Source of the DNA: Telmatospirillum sp.
Lineage (GTDB): Bacteria; Pseudomonadota; Alphaproteobacteria; Rhodospirillales; Magnetospirillaceae
Reading direction: 5' to 3'
Length of the DNA: 64,000 bases
NCBI GenBank assembly: GCA_031291415.1
Contig: JARLJB010000237.1
Coordinates: forward strand, 1 to 64,000
Shown: positions 49,753-59,089 of the stretch, one piece after another
Layout: every line of letters starts with the position of its first letter
Position numbering within the stretch: position 1 is the first letter of the stretch
Translations under genes and position numbers: made by a program
Notes under the pieces: model-generated
The model's database searches: none
Told to the model about the DNA's origin: nothing
What the model saw: the letters and a program-made list of their open reading frames with translations, nothing else

Positions 49753-51024
49753 ATGATTTTGCGCCATTCTTTCGGTCGCCCGTTGACCGCCCTCTGCCTT
49801 TCCTGCGCCGTGGCTTTTGTGGCGGTGCAAGGGGCCGGATCGTTTGTGGCCCCCGCCTATGCGGCGGAGGAGGCCAATACCGTGCGGCCGGAAATCGCCA
49901 AGCCGTTGCAGGCGGCGCAGCAGGCGATTCAGGCCAAGTCCTATGGCCAGGCGCTGACCAAGTTGAAGGAGGCGGATGCCGTTTCCGGACGGACGCCCTA
50001 CGAGGACAGCGTCATTGCCCAGCTTCGCCTGATGGCGGCCCTCGGTGCCGAGGAAATGCCGACCGCCGCCAAAGCGTTCGAGGCTCTGAGCGGTTCTGGC
50101 ACCCTTCCGGCGGCGAGCAAGCTGCAGTTTACGCTGGGGATCGCGTCGGGGTATTTCCGGTCCAAGGACTATGCCAACGCGGCGACGTGGACCAACCGTT
50201 ACCTGTCGGCCGGTGGCACCGACGCGCAAGGCAAGCTTCTGCTGGTGCAGTCGCTTTATCTCGACAAGCAGTATGCGCCGGCTGCCAAAGCCGCCCTTGA
50301 CGATATCCATGGTTTAGAAAAGCAGGGGCAGGTTCCGTCCGAGACGCTGCTGCAGGTTCTGGCTGCCAGTGCCCGCGAACAGCAGGATTGGAAGCTTTAC
50401 GAGACGGCATTGATCCGTCTGGTCGCCGATTATCCGAAACAGGATTATTGGGCTGATCTTCTGCATCGGCTGCCGACCCATGCCGGTTTCTCGGAACGGC
50501 TGTCGCTCGATGTTTCAAGGCTTTCGCTGGCGGCCGGTGTGATGACGACTGCCGCCCAGTACATGGAATTCGCCGAGTTGGCGATTCAGGCCGGGTTGCC
50601 GGGTGAGGCGCAAAGCATCGTCGAGAAAGGGTATGCCGGCGGCGTTTTCGGTCAGGGCGCCGACGCGGCCCGCCACGGACGTCTGCGCGACTTGGTGGCC
50701 AAGGCGGTCGACAACGACAAAAAGACGCTGGACGCCGGTGCCGCGGAGGCCGCAAAGGCCAGCGGCGGCGATCCGCTGGCGGCTACGGGCCTCGACTATT
50801 ACGGCTATGGTCAGTTCGACAAGGCGACCAGCCTGATCGAACAGGGGATTGCCAAAGGCGGCCTTAAGTCCGTTGACGATGCCAAGCTGCATCTGGGGAT
50901 CGCCTATCTGGCGGCCGGCAAGAAGCCCAAGGCCATCGAAGTACTGAAAACGGTCAAGGGCGCTGATGGCAGCGCCGATCTGGCCGCCTTGTGGATCTTG
51001 AAGGCTGGCGGACGGCCTTACTGA
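49753..51024 (+). CDS. Exported TPR-like protein of TonB operon
   Basis: 423 residues with a signal peptide (to about A37, A-P-A-Y-A-A) and helical pairs with alanine-rich TPR/Sel1-like spacing: for example A-K-S-Y-G-Q-A-L-T-K-L-K-E-A, S-K-D-Y-A-N-A-A-T-W-T-N-R-Y and Y-G-Q-F-D-K-A-T-S-L-I-E-Q. It is the last gene of the TonB operon and ends at a strong terminator. TPR proteins (TtpC type) are required by some TonB2 systems in Vibrio; this one may act the same way, but sequence alone does not prove it. It is periplasmic by signal. Confidence 0.75.
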   Translation: MILRHSFGRPLTALCLSCAVAFVAVQGAGSFVAPAYAAEEANTVRPEIAKPLQAAQQAIQAKSYGQALTKLKEADAVSGRTPYEDSVIAQLRLMAALGAEEMPTAAKAFEALSGSGTLPAASKLQFTLGIASGYFRSKDYANAATWTNRYLSAGGTDAQGKLLLVQSLYLDKQYAPAAKAALDDIHGLEKQGQVPSETLLQVLAASAREQQDWKLYETALIRLVADYPKQDYWADLLHRLPTHAGFSERLSLDVSRLSLAAGVMTTAAQYMEFAELAIQAGLPGEAQSIVEKGYAGGVFGQGADAARHGRLRDLVAKAVDNDKKTLDAGAAEAAKASGGDPLAATGLDYYGYGQFDKATSLIEQGIAKGGLKSVDDAKLHLGIAYLAAGKKPKAIEVLKTVKGADGSADLAALWILKAGGRPY

Positions 51025-51042
51025 GCGGCAGTTCTTCCCGAC

Positions 51043-51087
51043 AAAGAAAAGGGCGGCTTTCCGGAAACGGAGGCCGCCTTTTCTTTT
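51043..51087 (+). terminator. Intrinsic terminator of TonB operon
   Basis: AAAGAAAAGGGCGGC and GCCGCCTTTTCTTTT form an extended stem whose 3' side is rich in T. It starts 18 bases after the last stop codon. The shape (A-rich 5' arm, GC core, T-rich 3' arm) is that of a strong, bidirectional intrinsic terminator. Confidence 0.85.
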
Positions 51088-51108
51088 CCCAGAAGATTCC
51101 TGGTTTCA

Positions 51109-51192
51109 CCCCGCCCCCAACCCCTCCCCACAAGGGGGAGGGGAGTAAAATCGAGGCTCCCTCCCCCTTGTGGGGAGGGCTGGGGTGGGGGA
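51109..51192. repeat. GC-rich palindromic intergenic element
   Basis: CAACCCCTCCCCACAAGGGG on the left is mirrored by CCCCTTGTGGGGAGGG with CTGGGG on the right, about 30 bases per arm around a short AT-containing centre. This type of palindrome (arms with CTCCCCACAAGGGGGAGG) is a familiar dispersed repeat in Rhodospirillales-like genomes. It follows the terminator of the TonB operon. Confidence 0.75.
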
Positions 51193-51728
51193 GATGATTG
51201 TTTCCGGTCGCGCAAGCGTCTGTTTCAGAACATGGGGGCGGCCGCTGCCGGTCCAGACCGACAACCAAATAGAAATAATTTGTCATAATCAAATCTACCA
51301 TAAGAGTATGTCCCCTTGTGGCATGTCTGCCACATGCGTTTCCATCGTCAGCGTGCCTCCCGCCTCCGCGACGTTACTGTGGCCAATCGGTTGGGACGCT
51401 CCCGGGAACACGCCCCGAATAGCACAGCTAACGAACGGAAATTGCCGTATTTTGCGGCGTCTTGCTCAGTGATTGTGCAAAAATACATCGCGTGACATTT
51501 TTGTTGCTCAGAGCCCAATCACCCGTCAAGATCACCCGCAACTGAACGAAGCGAGGTGGGCTCTGTTTTCGTTCGTTTTGGGGTGACTGAGACCCAGTCC
51601 AGCTCCATCACGCACATCAACGGCATTCTCCACCTTGCTTGCGGGCTGCGTTACGCAGCCACAAGGAAACACTGTGTTGGTATTGTCTGTCGGTGCCGAT
51701 GGCGCCGCACAAACGGGGGACCATTACA
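51193..51728. other. Leader of TonB-dependent receptor, no gene seen
   Basis: About 535 bases between the palindromic repeat and the receptor start. Parts (about 51260-51300 and 51470-51500) are AT-rich and may hold the receptor promoter. No gene, tRNA or clear operator was found. Confidence 0.5.
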
Positions 51729-54542
51729 ATGGTGGTGAAGTCATATGGCTTATCAGGCCGACTGACGTCGGGCCTGACACTCACGGCGGCCGTCGCCTTG
51801 ATGTGGCAGTTTGCCGGCGTCACGCCGGCGGCGGCGGCGCAGTCGGGCGGCGTCGAAACAGTGGAAATTACCGGTTCTCGTATTAAGAATGCAAACATCG
51901 AGGGCGCCAATCCTGTCGCCACGGTGACGGCCGACGATATCGCCGCGACCAAGGCGACGACGGTCGAAGAAATCTTGTCGCATATGGGCGTCGTGCAGGC
52001 GACGGCCTCTTCGGCCGACAACAACGCCGGTAACGGTGTGTCCCTGCTCGGCCTGCGCAATCTCGGCGCGACCCGGACACTGGTGCTGGTCAACGGCCAG
52101 CGCTTCGTTGCCACCGATTACCAGCAGCCCTTCACGGCCGTTGATATGAATGCCATCCCGGTCTCCATGATCGAACGTATCGACGTGTTGAAGGATGGTG
52201 CCTCCTCGGTGTATGGCGCCGACGCCATCGGCGGTGTCGTCAATATCATCACCAAGAAGAATGCCTCGGGGACCACGGCCGAGTCCTACATCGGCGGCGC
52301 CGGCAAGGGCGATGGCTTCACCTGGGGCCTGAATTCGACCATGGGGGCCAACTTCGACCGCGGCAACGTCCTGGTCGAAGTGGGAACCGACCACCGCGAC
52401 GAGATCAAGCAGAGCTCGCGCGAATGGGCGAAAAGCCAGTATTTCGGCACGGCGGCCGAAGGTGCCGCCGGCATGCCCTATTCCGGTTACACGCCGGTCC
52501 CGACGTCTGGCAATACGGCCTATCTCGGCAATGGACAGACGGTCGATCTCCGCAACCCCTCTTCCACCAAGCTGATTCCCGATACCGTCTATATTCCGGC
52601 ACTGGGCAAGAGCAAGTACGACCTGACGACCTATCCTTACCTCCAGGGCAGTCTGGATCGTAAGCAGCTCAATATGACCGGCCACTATGACCTGACCGAC
52701 AACATCACGGCCATCGTCGAAGGGTTCTATACCGATCGTACGTCGCGCGAGCAGTTGAACCCGCAGCCGCTGGGGCCGGGGGTAACGACCACGTTCTATC
52801 CGGGGCTCTACATCCCGGCATCCAACCCCTACAACAAAACTGGTTCCGATGTGGGTGTGAACTGGCGTCCGGTTCAGGTCGGGCCGCGTATCTATAACGA
52901 CGAGGTCGAGACCTATCGCGGCCGCTTCGGCTTGGCCGGCACGGTTCTTGACAAATACGATTGGGAAACCGGCTATGTCTACGGCAAGTCCTCGGCGACC
53001 TACACCGTCGACAACGAGATCAACTATCTGCACCTCGGGCAGTTGACCGGCCAGTACCCGTGCAATGGCGAGGTCGGGTGCTCCCAGGCCAACTTCTTCA
53101 ATGGGGCCAACACGTTGACGCCGTCGCAGGCCGGTTATCTGCGTTACAAGGATACCCGGACCAGCGAGCTGACCCAGCGGTTTGCCTATGGCAACATCGG
53201 CGGGCCGATCTTCAATCTGCCGGCCGGACCGGTCAAGGCCAGCATCGGCGCCGAACGGCGCACCGAGTCGGAATGGGACCATCCCGACAGCATCGATGTC
53301 GCCGGCCAGGGGTTCGTCGACGTTCAGCCGACCTCCGGCTCCTACAGCGTCACGTCGGGTTATGGCGAATTGGCGGTGCCAATTCTCAAGAATCTGCCGG
53401 GCATCAAGGACCTGAGCTCCAGCTTGAGCCTTCGCGACGACGACTACTCGAACTTCGGTCAGCGTATTACCTGGAAGGGTGGCCTGAACTACCAGATCAC
53501 CGAGGACATTCGTTTGCGGACCAGCTACTCCAAGGCGATTCGTGCGCCGAGTGTGAAGGAGCTGTATGGCGGTGCCAACCAGGGCTACTACGGCTACAGT
53601 GGCGATCCTTGCGACAATGGTGGTGCTTTCGCCGGATCGGCGACCTGCGTCGCAGCTCTGAAGAAGGTGGGCGTCAATCCCGCCAATTGGCAGTCGGCCA
53701 ACAATGCCGCCGGCGTCAGCCAGATTGTCGGTACCGGGGGGGGCAATCCCGAGCTGAAGCCGGAAACGGCGCATACCTTCAGCCTGGGCACGGTTCTGAC
53801 GCCACGCTTCATTCCGCATCTGTCGGCGTCCGCCGACTACTATAGCGTCCACATCAAGGACGCCATTCTCGACGGCGGTTTTGCTGGAACCTATACGGAC
53901 CAGTTCCTGGCCAATTGCTATGGCCCGCTTCAGTCCGCGGCGGCTTGCAACGGGATTACCCGTGCGGCAACCACCGGCGACATTTCCAATATCGCCAGCC
54001 TCAACAGCAACTTCGGTTACGAGCGGGTCCAGGGCATCGACTACAATATCGCCTATGACTTCAAGGCCTCGGATATCGGTGTGCCGACGTCCGGTGTTTT
54101 CCGCATCGATACGCAGATTGCCTTCGAGCTCAGCCACATTGTCGAAATGGCTGACGGAACGGCCAACAAGCTGCAGGGCACCTACAACAACAACACGGCC
54201 GACCCGCGTTTGAAGGGTGTCATCGGCCTCGATTACAATCAGGACGATTGGAGCGCCCATTGGGACACCCGCTACATCGGCGGTTCCAAGAATCTCTCCA
54301 ACCCCTCGACCGCCTATGGCAGCGAAGTTCACGAAGTCTGGTATCACGACATCAGCGCGACCTACAATCTGACCGGTCTCGATCATGTCAAGAACGTGAA
54401 GTTCACGGTCGGTATCGACAACCTGTTCGATCGCGACCCGCCATTCGTCATCAACTCGGCCAGCAGCAGCAACTCTTTGACCGACGCTGGTTATGACTAT
54501 GTCGGACGCTTCTTCTACATGAGGGTCTCGGCCGGCTTCTAA
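51729..54542 (+). CDS. TonB-dependent outer-membrane receptor, large type
   Basis: 937 residues from the ATG at 51729 (GGGGGA about ten bases upstream). A signal peptide ends near P-A-A-A-A-Q; the TonB-box region V-E-T-V-E-I-T-G-S-R-I and a plug (L-R-N-L-G-A-T-R-T-L-V-L-V-N-G-Q-R) follow; the barrel ends in F. This G-S-R-I style belongs to a receptor group abundant in sphingomonads and xanthomonads that takes up varied organic nutrients. A complete oligopeptide ABC importer follows 138 bases later and a TonB system precedes it, so peptides are a plausible ligand. A strong hairpin follows the stop. Confidence 0.94.
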   Translation: MVVKSYGLSGRLTSGLTLTAAVALMWQFAGVTPAAAAQSGGVETVEITGSRIKNANIEGANPVATVTADDIAATKATTVEEILSHMGVVQATASSADNNAGNGVSLLGLRNLGATRTLVLVNGQRFVATDYQQPFTAVDMNAIPVSMIERIDVLKDGASSVYGADAIGGVVNIITKKNASGTTAESYIGGAGKGDGFTWGLNSTMGANFDRGNVLVEVGTDHRDEIKQSSREWAKSQYFGTAAEGAAGMPYSGYTPVPTSGNTAYLGNGQTVDLRNPSSTKLIPDTVYIPALGKSKYDLTTYPYLQGSLDRKQLNMTGHYDLTDNITAIVEGFYTDRTSREQLNPQPLGPGVTTTFYPGLYIPASNPYNKTGSDVGVNWRPVQVGPRIYNDEVETYRGRFGLAGTVLDKYDWETGYVYGKSSATYTVDNEINYLHLGQLTGQYPCNGEVGCSQANFFNGANTLTPSQAGYLRYKDTRTSELTQRFAYGNIGGPIFNLPAGPVKASIGAERRTESEWDHPDSIDVAGQGFVDVQPTSGSYSVTSGYGELAVPILKNLPGIKDLSSSLSLRDDDYSNFGQRITWKGGLNYQITEDIRLRTSYSKAIRAPSVKELYGGANQGYYGYSGDPCDNGGAFAGSATCVAALKKVGVNPANWQSANNAAGVSQIVGTGGGNPELKPETAHTFSLGTVLTPRFIPHLSASADYYSVHIKDAILDGGFAGTYTDQFLANCYGPLQSAAACNGITRAATTGDISNIASLNSNFGYERVQGIDYNIAYDFKASDIGVPTSGVFRIDTQIAFELSHIVEMADGTANKLQGTYNNNTADPRLKGVIGLDYNQDDWSAHWDTRYIGGSKNLSNPSTAYGSEVHEVWYHDISATYNLTGLDHVKNVKFTVGIDNLFDRDPPFVINSASSSNSLTDAGYDYVGRFFYMRVSAGF

Positions 54543-54555
54543 TAGCCAGCGAGAA

Positions 54556-54585
54556 CCGTCGCCCGGGTTTGCGCCCGGGCGACGG
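54556..54585 (+). terminator. Hairpin after TonB-dependent receptor
   Basis: CCGTCGCCCGGG pairs perfectly over 12 bases with CCCGGGCGACGG around a six-base loop, 13 bases after the stop. There is no T tract, so it may only partly terminate and allow read-through into the oligopeptide importer genes. Confidence 0.65.
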
Positions 54586-54680
54586 CCTCAGCCTTTCCAA
54601 AAGATGAACGAGCTGCTTGCATCCGCTTACGTCTGCATGTTGATAGAGACGAGCGGATGTTTTTTTGTGGAGTTCTGCCG

Positions 54681-56297
54681 ATGCCCCTGAACCGTGCCAT
54701 CCTCGCGATGGGCGCCGTGGTCGCCTTGTTTGCGGCCGATCTGTCGATGACCGAGGCTGCTCGCGCCGATGATGGGATTGTTCTTCGAAGGGGTAACGCC
54801 ACCGAACCGGAATCGCTCGACCCCGCCCGGTCCGATACCGTCAATGCCGCCCGCATTCAGGAAGATCTGCTCGAAGGCCTGATCACCCTCGACCCCGACA
54901 ACCATCCGCGCCCAGCCGCCGCCGAAAGCTGGACCATTTCACCCGACGGTCTGACCTATAGCTTTACCCTGCGGTCCGGTCTGGTGTGGTCGGACGGTTC
55001 GCCGCTGACCGCCGAGGATTTCGTCTACAGCATCCGCCGGGCGGTCGATCCGGCCATCGCCTCGACCTACGCCTATATGCTGTTCCCGATCGTCAATGCC
55101 GAGGAGATCGTCAAGGGCCAGATCAAGGATCTCGCCAAGCTGGGGGTCGAAGCGCCCGACCCGCGGACGCTCCGCATTCATCTGAAACGGCCGACGCCTT
55201 ATCTGTTGGCGGAAATGGCCCATCACAATTTCCTGCCGGTCAATCGCGCCAATGTCGAGAAGTTCGGCATGAGCTTCACCCAGCCCGGCAATCTGGTGTC
55301 GAACGGGGCCTTCGTCCTGTCGGAATGGACGCCGCAGGCCCGGATCGTCATGGTGAAGAACCCGAAATATTGGGATGCCGCCAACGTCCATATCGACAAG
55401 GTGATCTTCTATCCGATTTCCTCGCCGAACGAGGAGTTCAATCGTTACCGGGCTGGCGAACTCGATATCACCTACATCGTTCCAAACTCGCAGATCGATT
55501 TCATCAAGAAGACCATGCCGGCGGAATTGCAGTCCGAGCCGCAGTTCGAATTGAATTATCTCGGCTTCAACCTGACCAAGCCGCCGTTTGCCGGCAATCC
55601 GAAACTTCGCCAGGCGCTGTCGATGGTCATCGACCGCGAGGCGATCACCGGCAAGTTGATGCGTGACGGATCGCCGGTGGCCTATTCCGTGGTGCCGCCG
55701 GCCGGCGACCCGGCCTACACGCCGACGAAGATCTCCTGGTCCTCCCTGCCGATGGCCGAGCGGATCGCCAAGGCCAAGGCTCTTTATGCCGAGGCCGGTT
55801 ATGGTCCCGACCATCCTCTCTCCATCGAGTTCCGCCTGCAGACCGACGAGGACGCGCGCAAGGTGGCCATCGCCGTCGCCTCGATGTGGCAGACCGCGCT
55901 CGGCGTCAAGACGTCGATCATCAATGAGGAATTCAAGGTTCTGGTGGCGCATCGACACGAGAAGCAGGTCCTCCAGGTCTTTTACGACGCCTGGGTCGGC
56001 GACTATCCCGACGCTTCGACCTTCCTCGACATGTTCATCAGCGGTTCCGGGGAAAACGATCCGGGCTACGCCAATCCAAAATATGATGCCCTGATCGCCG
56101 AGGCGGCCGGTACCGCCGATCAGGCGCACCGCAGATCTTTGCTGCAACAGGCCGAAGGGATCCTGCTCGAGGACAACGCCATCATTCCGACCTACAACCG
56201 GGTCGAGCTCTATCTGGTCAAGCCCTACATCAAGGGCTACCGTCCCAATCCTTGCAGTTACACTTATTCCAAGGACGTGACTGTGCTGCCGCATTAA
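54681..56297 (+). CDS. oppA: Oligopeptide ABC importer binding protein
   Basis: 538 residues from the ATG at 54681. The signal peptide ends near A-R-A-D-D. The mature protein is a family 5 solute-binding protein, as in OppA/DppA: R-R-G-N-A-T-E-P-E-S-L-D-P-A near the start and A-A-E-S-W-T-I-S-P-D-G-L-T-Y at about 80. It captures peptides in the periplasm. It heads a five-gene operon with two permeases and two ATPases. OppA and DppA types cannot be separated from sequence alone. Confidence 0.93.
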   Translation: MPLNRAILAMGAVVALFAADLSMTEAARADDGIVLRRGNATEPESLDPARSDTVNAARIQEDLLEGLITLDPDNHPRPAAAESWTISPDGLTYSFTLRSGLVWSDGSPLTAEDFVYSIRRAVDPAIASTYAYMLFPIVNAEEIVKGQIKDLAKLGVEAPDPRTLRIHLKRPTPYLLAEMAHHNFLPVNRANVEKFGMSFTQPGNLVSNGAFVLSEWTPQARIVMVKNPKYWDAANVHIDKVIFYPISSPNEEFNRYRAGELDITYIVPNSQIDFIKKTMPAELQSEPQFELNYLGFNLTKPPFAGNPKLRQALSMVIDREAITGKLMRDGSPVAYSVVPPAGDPAYTPTKISWSSLPMAERIAKAKALYAEAGYGPDHPLSIEFRLQTDEDARKVAIAVASMWQTALGVKTSIINEEFKVLVAHRHEKQVLQVFYDAWVGDYPDASTFLDMFISGSGENDPGYANPKYDALIAEAAGTADQAHRRSLLQQAEGILLEDNAIIPTYNRVELYLVKPYIKGYRPNPCSYTYSKDVTVLPH

Positions 56298-56318
56298 CCG
56301 CGCCCGGGACCGAAGCCG

Positions 56319-57245
56319 ATGTTGTCCGTTGTGATCAAGCGTGTCGTCGGGGCGATCCCGACGCTGTTCGTCATCATCACTCTGACCTTCCTGATGATGC
56401 GTCTCACGCCGGGGGGGCCGTTCGACACCGGTCGGGTTGCCTCGCCCGAGGTGCAGGCCAATCTGCTGCATGCCTATCATCTCGATGAGCCGCTGTATCT
56501 TCAGTACTTTCGCTATCTCAAGGATCTGGCGCAGGGCGATTTCGGGCCATCCTTCACCAGCAAGGACTTCACGGTCACCCAACTGATCCGTCAGGGGTTC
56601 CCCGTGTCGCTGCAACTGGGGTTGTCGGCCATGGCTCTGGCTATCGTCGTCGGCCTGGCCTTGGGGACGTTCGGAGCCCTGCGGCGGAACCAGGTTGCCG
56701 ATCACGTGGTGATCGCCTTTTCGCTGGTCGGCATCATCATCCCGAACTTCGTGATGGCGCCGATCCTGACGCTGATCTTCGGCGTCACGCTGCAATGGCT
56801 GCCGGCCGGCGGCTGGGGGAACGGGCATCAACTGGCCTATAAGATCCTGCCGGTGATTGCCCTGGCGTTGCCGCGCATTTCGTCTATCGCCCGCTTGTCG
56901 CGCAGCAGCATGATCGAGGCGATGCAGATGCCCTTCATCCGCACAGCCTATGCCAAGGGATTGCCACGACGGCTGGTCTTGCTGCGACACGCGTCGCGGG
57001 CGGCGATCTTGCCGGTCGTGTCCTATCTGGGACCGGCGACCGCCGGCATCATCACCGGTTCGATCATCGTCGAGCAGGTCTTCTCGATTCCCGGAATCGG
57101 CCGGTATTTCGTCGATGCCGCCATCAACCGCGACTACACGCTGGTCTCCGGCGTGGTGATTTTCTATGGGTGCATCATCGTGCTGTTCAATCTGATCGTC
57201 GATATCCTCTACGGGGTTCTCGATCCCCGGATCGGAAGACGGTGA
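56319..57245 (+). CDS. oppB: Oligopeptide ABC importer permease OppB
   Basis: 308 residues with six membrane segments. The OppB/DppB start (R-V-V-G-A-I-P-T-L-F-V-I, then M-M-R-L-T-P-G-G-P-F-D) and the coupling loop F-I-R-T-A-Y-A-K-G-L-P are typical. It forms the inner-membrane pore with OppC. The stop overlaps the next start (TGATG). Confidence 0.95.
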   Translation: MLSVVIKRVVGAIPTLFVIITLTFLMMRLTPGGPFDTGRVASPEVQANLLHAYHLDEPLYLQYFRYLKDLAQGDFGPSFTSKDFTVTQLIRQGFPVSLQLGLSAMALAIVVGLALGTFGALRRNQVADHVVIAFSLVGIIIPNFVMAPILTLIFGVTLQWLPAGGWGNGHQLAYKILPVIALALPRISSIARLSRSSMIEAMQMPFIRTAYAKGLPRRLVLLRHASRAAILPVVSYLGPATAGIITGSIIVEQVFSIPGIGRYFVDAAINRDYTLVSGVVIFYGCIIVLFNLIVDILYGVLDPRIGRR

Positions 57246-58081
57246 TGGCGGTCGATAACGGCTGGCGGCGCCTTCGCCGCAATCCGGCCGCCATGGGCGG
57301 TCTGATCGTCCTTGGCGCCATCGTCTTTCTCGCCTTGCTGGGGCCCTGCATCAGTCCGCACGCGATCGACGAGGTCTTCTGGGACCGCATCAGCGCGCCT
57401 CCCGACTTCGATGCAGGATTCTTTTTTGGCACCGACGCCAACGGCCGCGATCTCTTCGCCCGGACCCTGGAAGGGGCGCGCGTCTCGCTGCTGGTCGGCG
57501 TCAGCGCATCGGTGATCAGCCTGTTCATCGGCGTCACCTATGGCGCCACCGCCGGCTATCTCGGCGGGCGGATCGACAATGTGATGATGCGGATCGTCGA
57601 TATTCTTTATTCCTTGCCCTTTGTCTTCTTCGTCATTTTGCTGACGGTCTATGTCGGGCGCAGCCTGTCGACGATCTTCGTCACCATCGGCGCGGTGATC
57701 TGGCTCGATATGGCCCGTATCGTCCGGGGCCAGACCTTGACCCTGAAACAGCGGGAATTCGTCGAGGCGGCCCGTTCCCTCGGGGCGACCGACTTTCGGA
57801 TTTTGACCCGTCATATCATTCCCAATCTTTGGGGGCCGGTGATCATCAGTATGCTGCTGGTGATCCCGGACGCGATTCTCACCGAATCTTTTCTTTCCTT
57901 CCTGGGGCTCGGCGTGCAGGAACCCAACACCAGTTGGGGCGTGCTGATCGGCGACGGCGCGCAGAACATGATGGGCGCGCCCTGGTCGCTGCTATTCCCC
58001 GGCGCCTTCCTGGCCGTTACCTTGCTGGCCTTCAATTTTGCCGGCGACGGCCTGCGCGACGCGCTCGATCCGAGGAGCTAG
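57245..58081 (+). CDS. oppC: Oligopeptide ABC importer permease OppC
   Basis: 278 residues from the ATG at 57245, which overlaps the oppB stop. The family features R-R-L-R-R-N-P-A-A-M, G-T-D-A-N-G-R-D-L-F-A-R and the coupling loop F-V-E-A-A-R-S-L-G-A-T are present. Six membrane segments are predicted. It pairs with OppB. Confidence 0.95.
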   Translation: MAVDNGWRRLRRNPAAMGGLIVLGAIVFLALLGPCISPHAIDEVFWDRISAPPDFDAGFFFGTDANGRDLFARTLEGARVSLLVGVSASVISLFIGVTYGATAGYLGGRIDNVMMRIVDILYSLPFVFFVILLTVYVGRSLSTIFVTIGAVIWLDMARIVRGQTLTLKQREFVEAARSLGATDFRILTRHIIPNLWGPVIISMLLVIPDAILTESFLSFLGLGVQEPNTSWGVLIGDGAQNMMGAPWSLLFPGAFLAVTLLAFNFAGDGLRDALDPRS

Positions 58082-58084
58082 ACG

Positions 58085-59089
58085 GTGTCCCAGTCAACGC
58101 CAGAAAACACGTCGGTTCCATTGCTCGCCGTGTCGCAGCTTTCGACCCGCTTCCGGACGCCGGGCGGCGTGGTGCCGGCTGTCGACGATATTTCCTTTTC
58201 CCTCTGCTCGGGTGAAACCCTGGGTATCGTCGGCGAATCGGGCAGCGGCAAGAGCCAGACGCTTTTTTCCATCATGGGGTTGCTGCCGCCGACGGCGGAA
58301 ACCTCCGGCTCGATACGTTTCGAAGGAAAGGAGCTACTGGGCTTGCCGCCGGCCGAGCTCAACAAGTTGCGTGGCGAGCGTCTCGCTCTGGTTTTCCAAG
58401 ATCCGATGACGGCCCTCAATCCCTATCTGACCGTCGAACGCCAATTGTCGGAGGTCGTGCAATACCATCACGGATTGTCGCGGCCGGCGGCGCGGGCCGA
58501 AGCCCTGACGGCTCTGCGGCGCGTTCATATTCCGGAAGCCGAGCGGCAGCTCGACCGTTATCCGCATCAGCTTTCGGGGGGCATGCGCCAACGAGTCGTC
58601 ATCGCCATGGCGATGATCGCCAATCCATCGTTGCTGCTGGCCGATGAACCGACGACGGCGCTCGATGTGACGATTCAGGCGGAAATTCTCGACCTGCTGG
58701 CCGAGCAGCGCGAGGCCGGCGCGGCGATCGTGCTGGTCACCCACGATCTCGGGGTGGTGGCCAGGCTTTGCGACCGGGTCATGGTGATGTATGCCGGCAA
58801 GGTGGTCGAAGAAGGGCGGACCAGTGATGTCTTTCGTAATCCCCGGCATCCCTATACCCAAGGCTTGTTGGCGGCCATTCCACGATTGGATGACGACATT
58901 CACGATCCTCGCAAGGCCATCGATGGGCAGCCACCCGATCTTCTGGAATTGCCGCCAGGGTGCGCCTTCGCGCCACGATGCCCTCTTGCCGGCCCTGATT
59001 GTCGGGTGACCGCGCCCGTTTTGGTCCCGCATGGCGAGTTGGGGGCGGTGGCCTGCCACCACGCAAATCCGGGAGTTCGTCCATCATGA
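58085..59089 (+). CDS. oppD: Oligopeptide ABC importer ATPase OppD
   Basis: 334 residues starting with GTG at 58085, three bases after the oppC stop. Walker [10 protein letters not shown], signature L-S-G-G-M-R-Q-R-V, Walker [13 protein letters not shown] and the OppD/F C-terminal cysteine cluster (C-A-F-A-P-R-C, then C-R-V and C-H-H) are present; the cysteines bind an iron-sulfur cluster in some relatives. It hydrolyses ATP for peptide import with OppF. It overlaps oppF by four bases. Confidence 0.95.
   Translation: MSQSTPENTSVPLLAVSQLSTRFRTPGGVVPAVDDISFSLCSGETLGIVGESGSGKSQTLFSIMGLLPPTAETSGSIRFEGKELLGLPPAELNKLRGERLALVFQDPMTALNPYLTVERQLSEVVQYHHGLSRPAARAEALTALRRVHIPEAERQLDRYPHQLSGGMRQRVVIAMAMIANPSLLLADEPTTALDVTIQAEILDLLAEQREAGAAIVLVTHDLGVVARLCDRVMVMYAGKVVEEGRTSDVFRNPRHPYTQGLLAAIPRLDDDIHDPRKAIDGQPPDLLELPPGCAFAPRCPLAGPDCRVTAPVLVPHGELGAVACHHANPGVRPS

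Noticed and set aside
51753-54386. 877-codon minus-strand frame opposite the large TonB-dependent receptor
   Set aside because: It mirrors the receptor's codon bias and has no recognisable domains or start signals.
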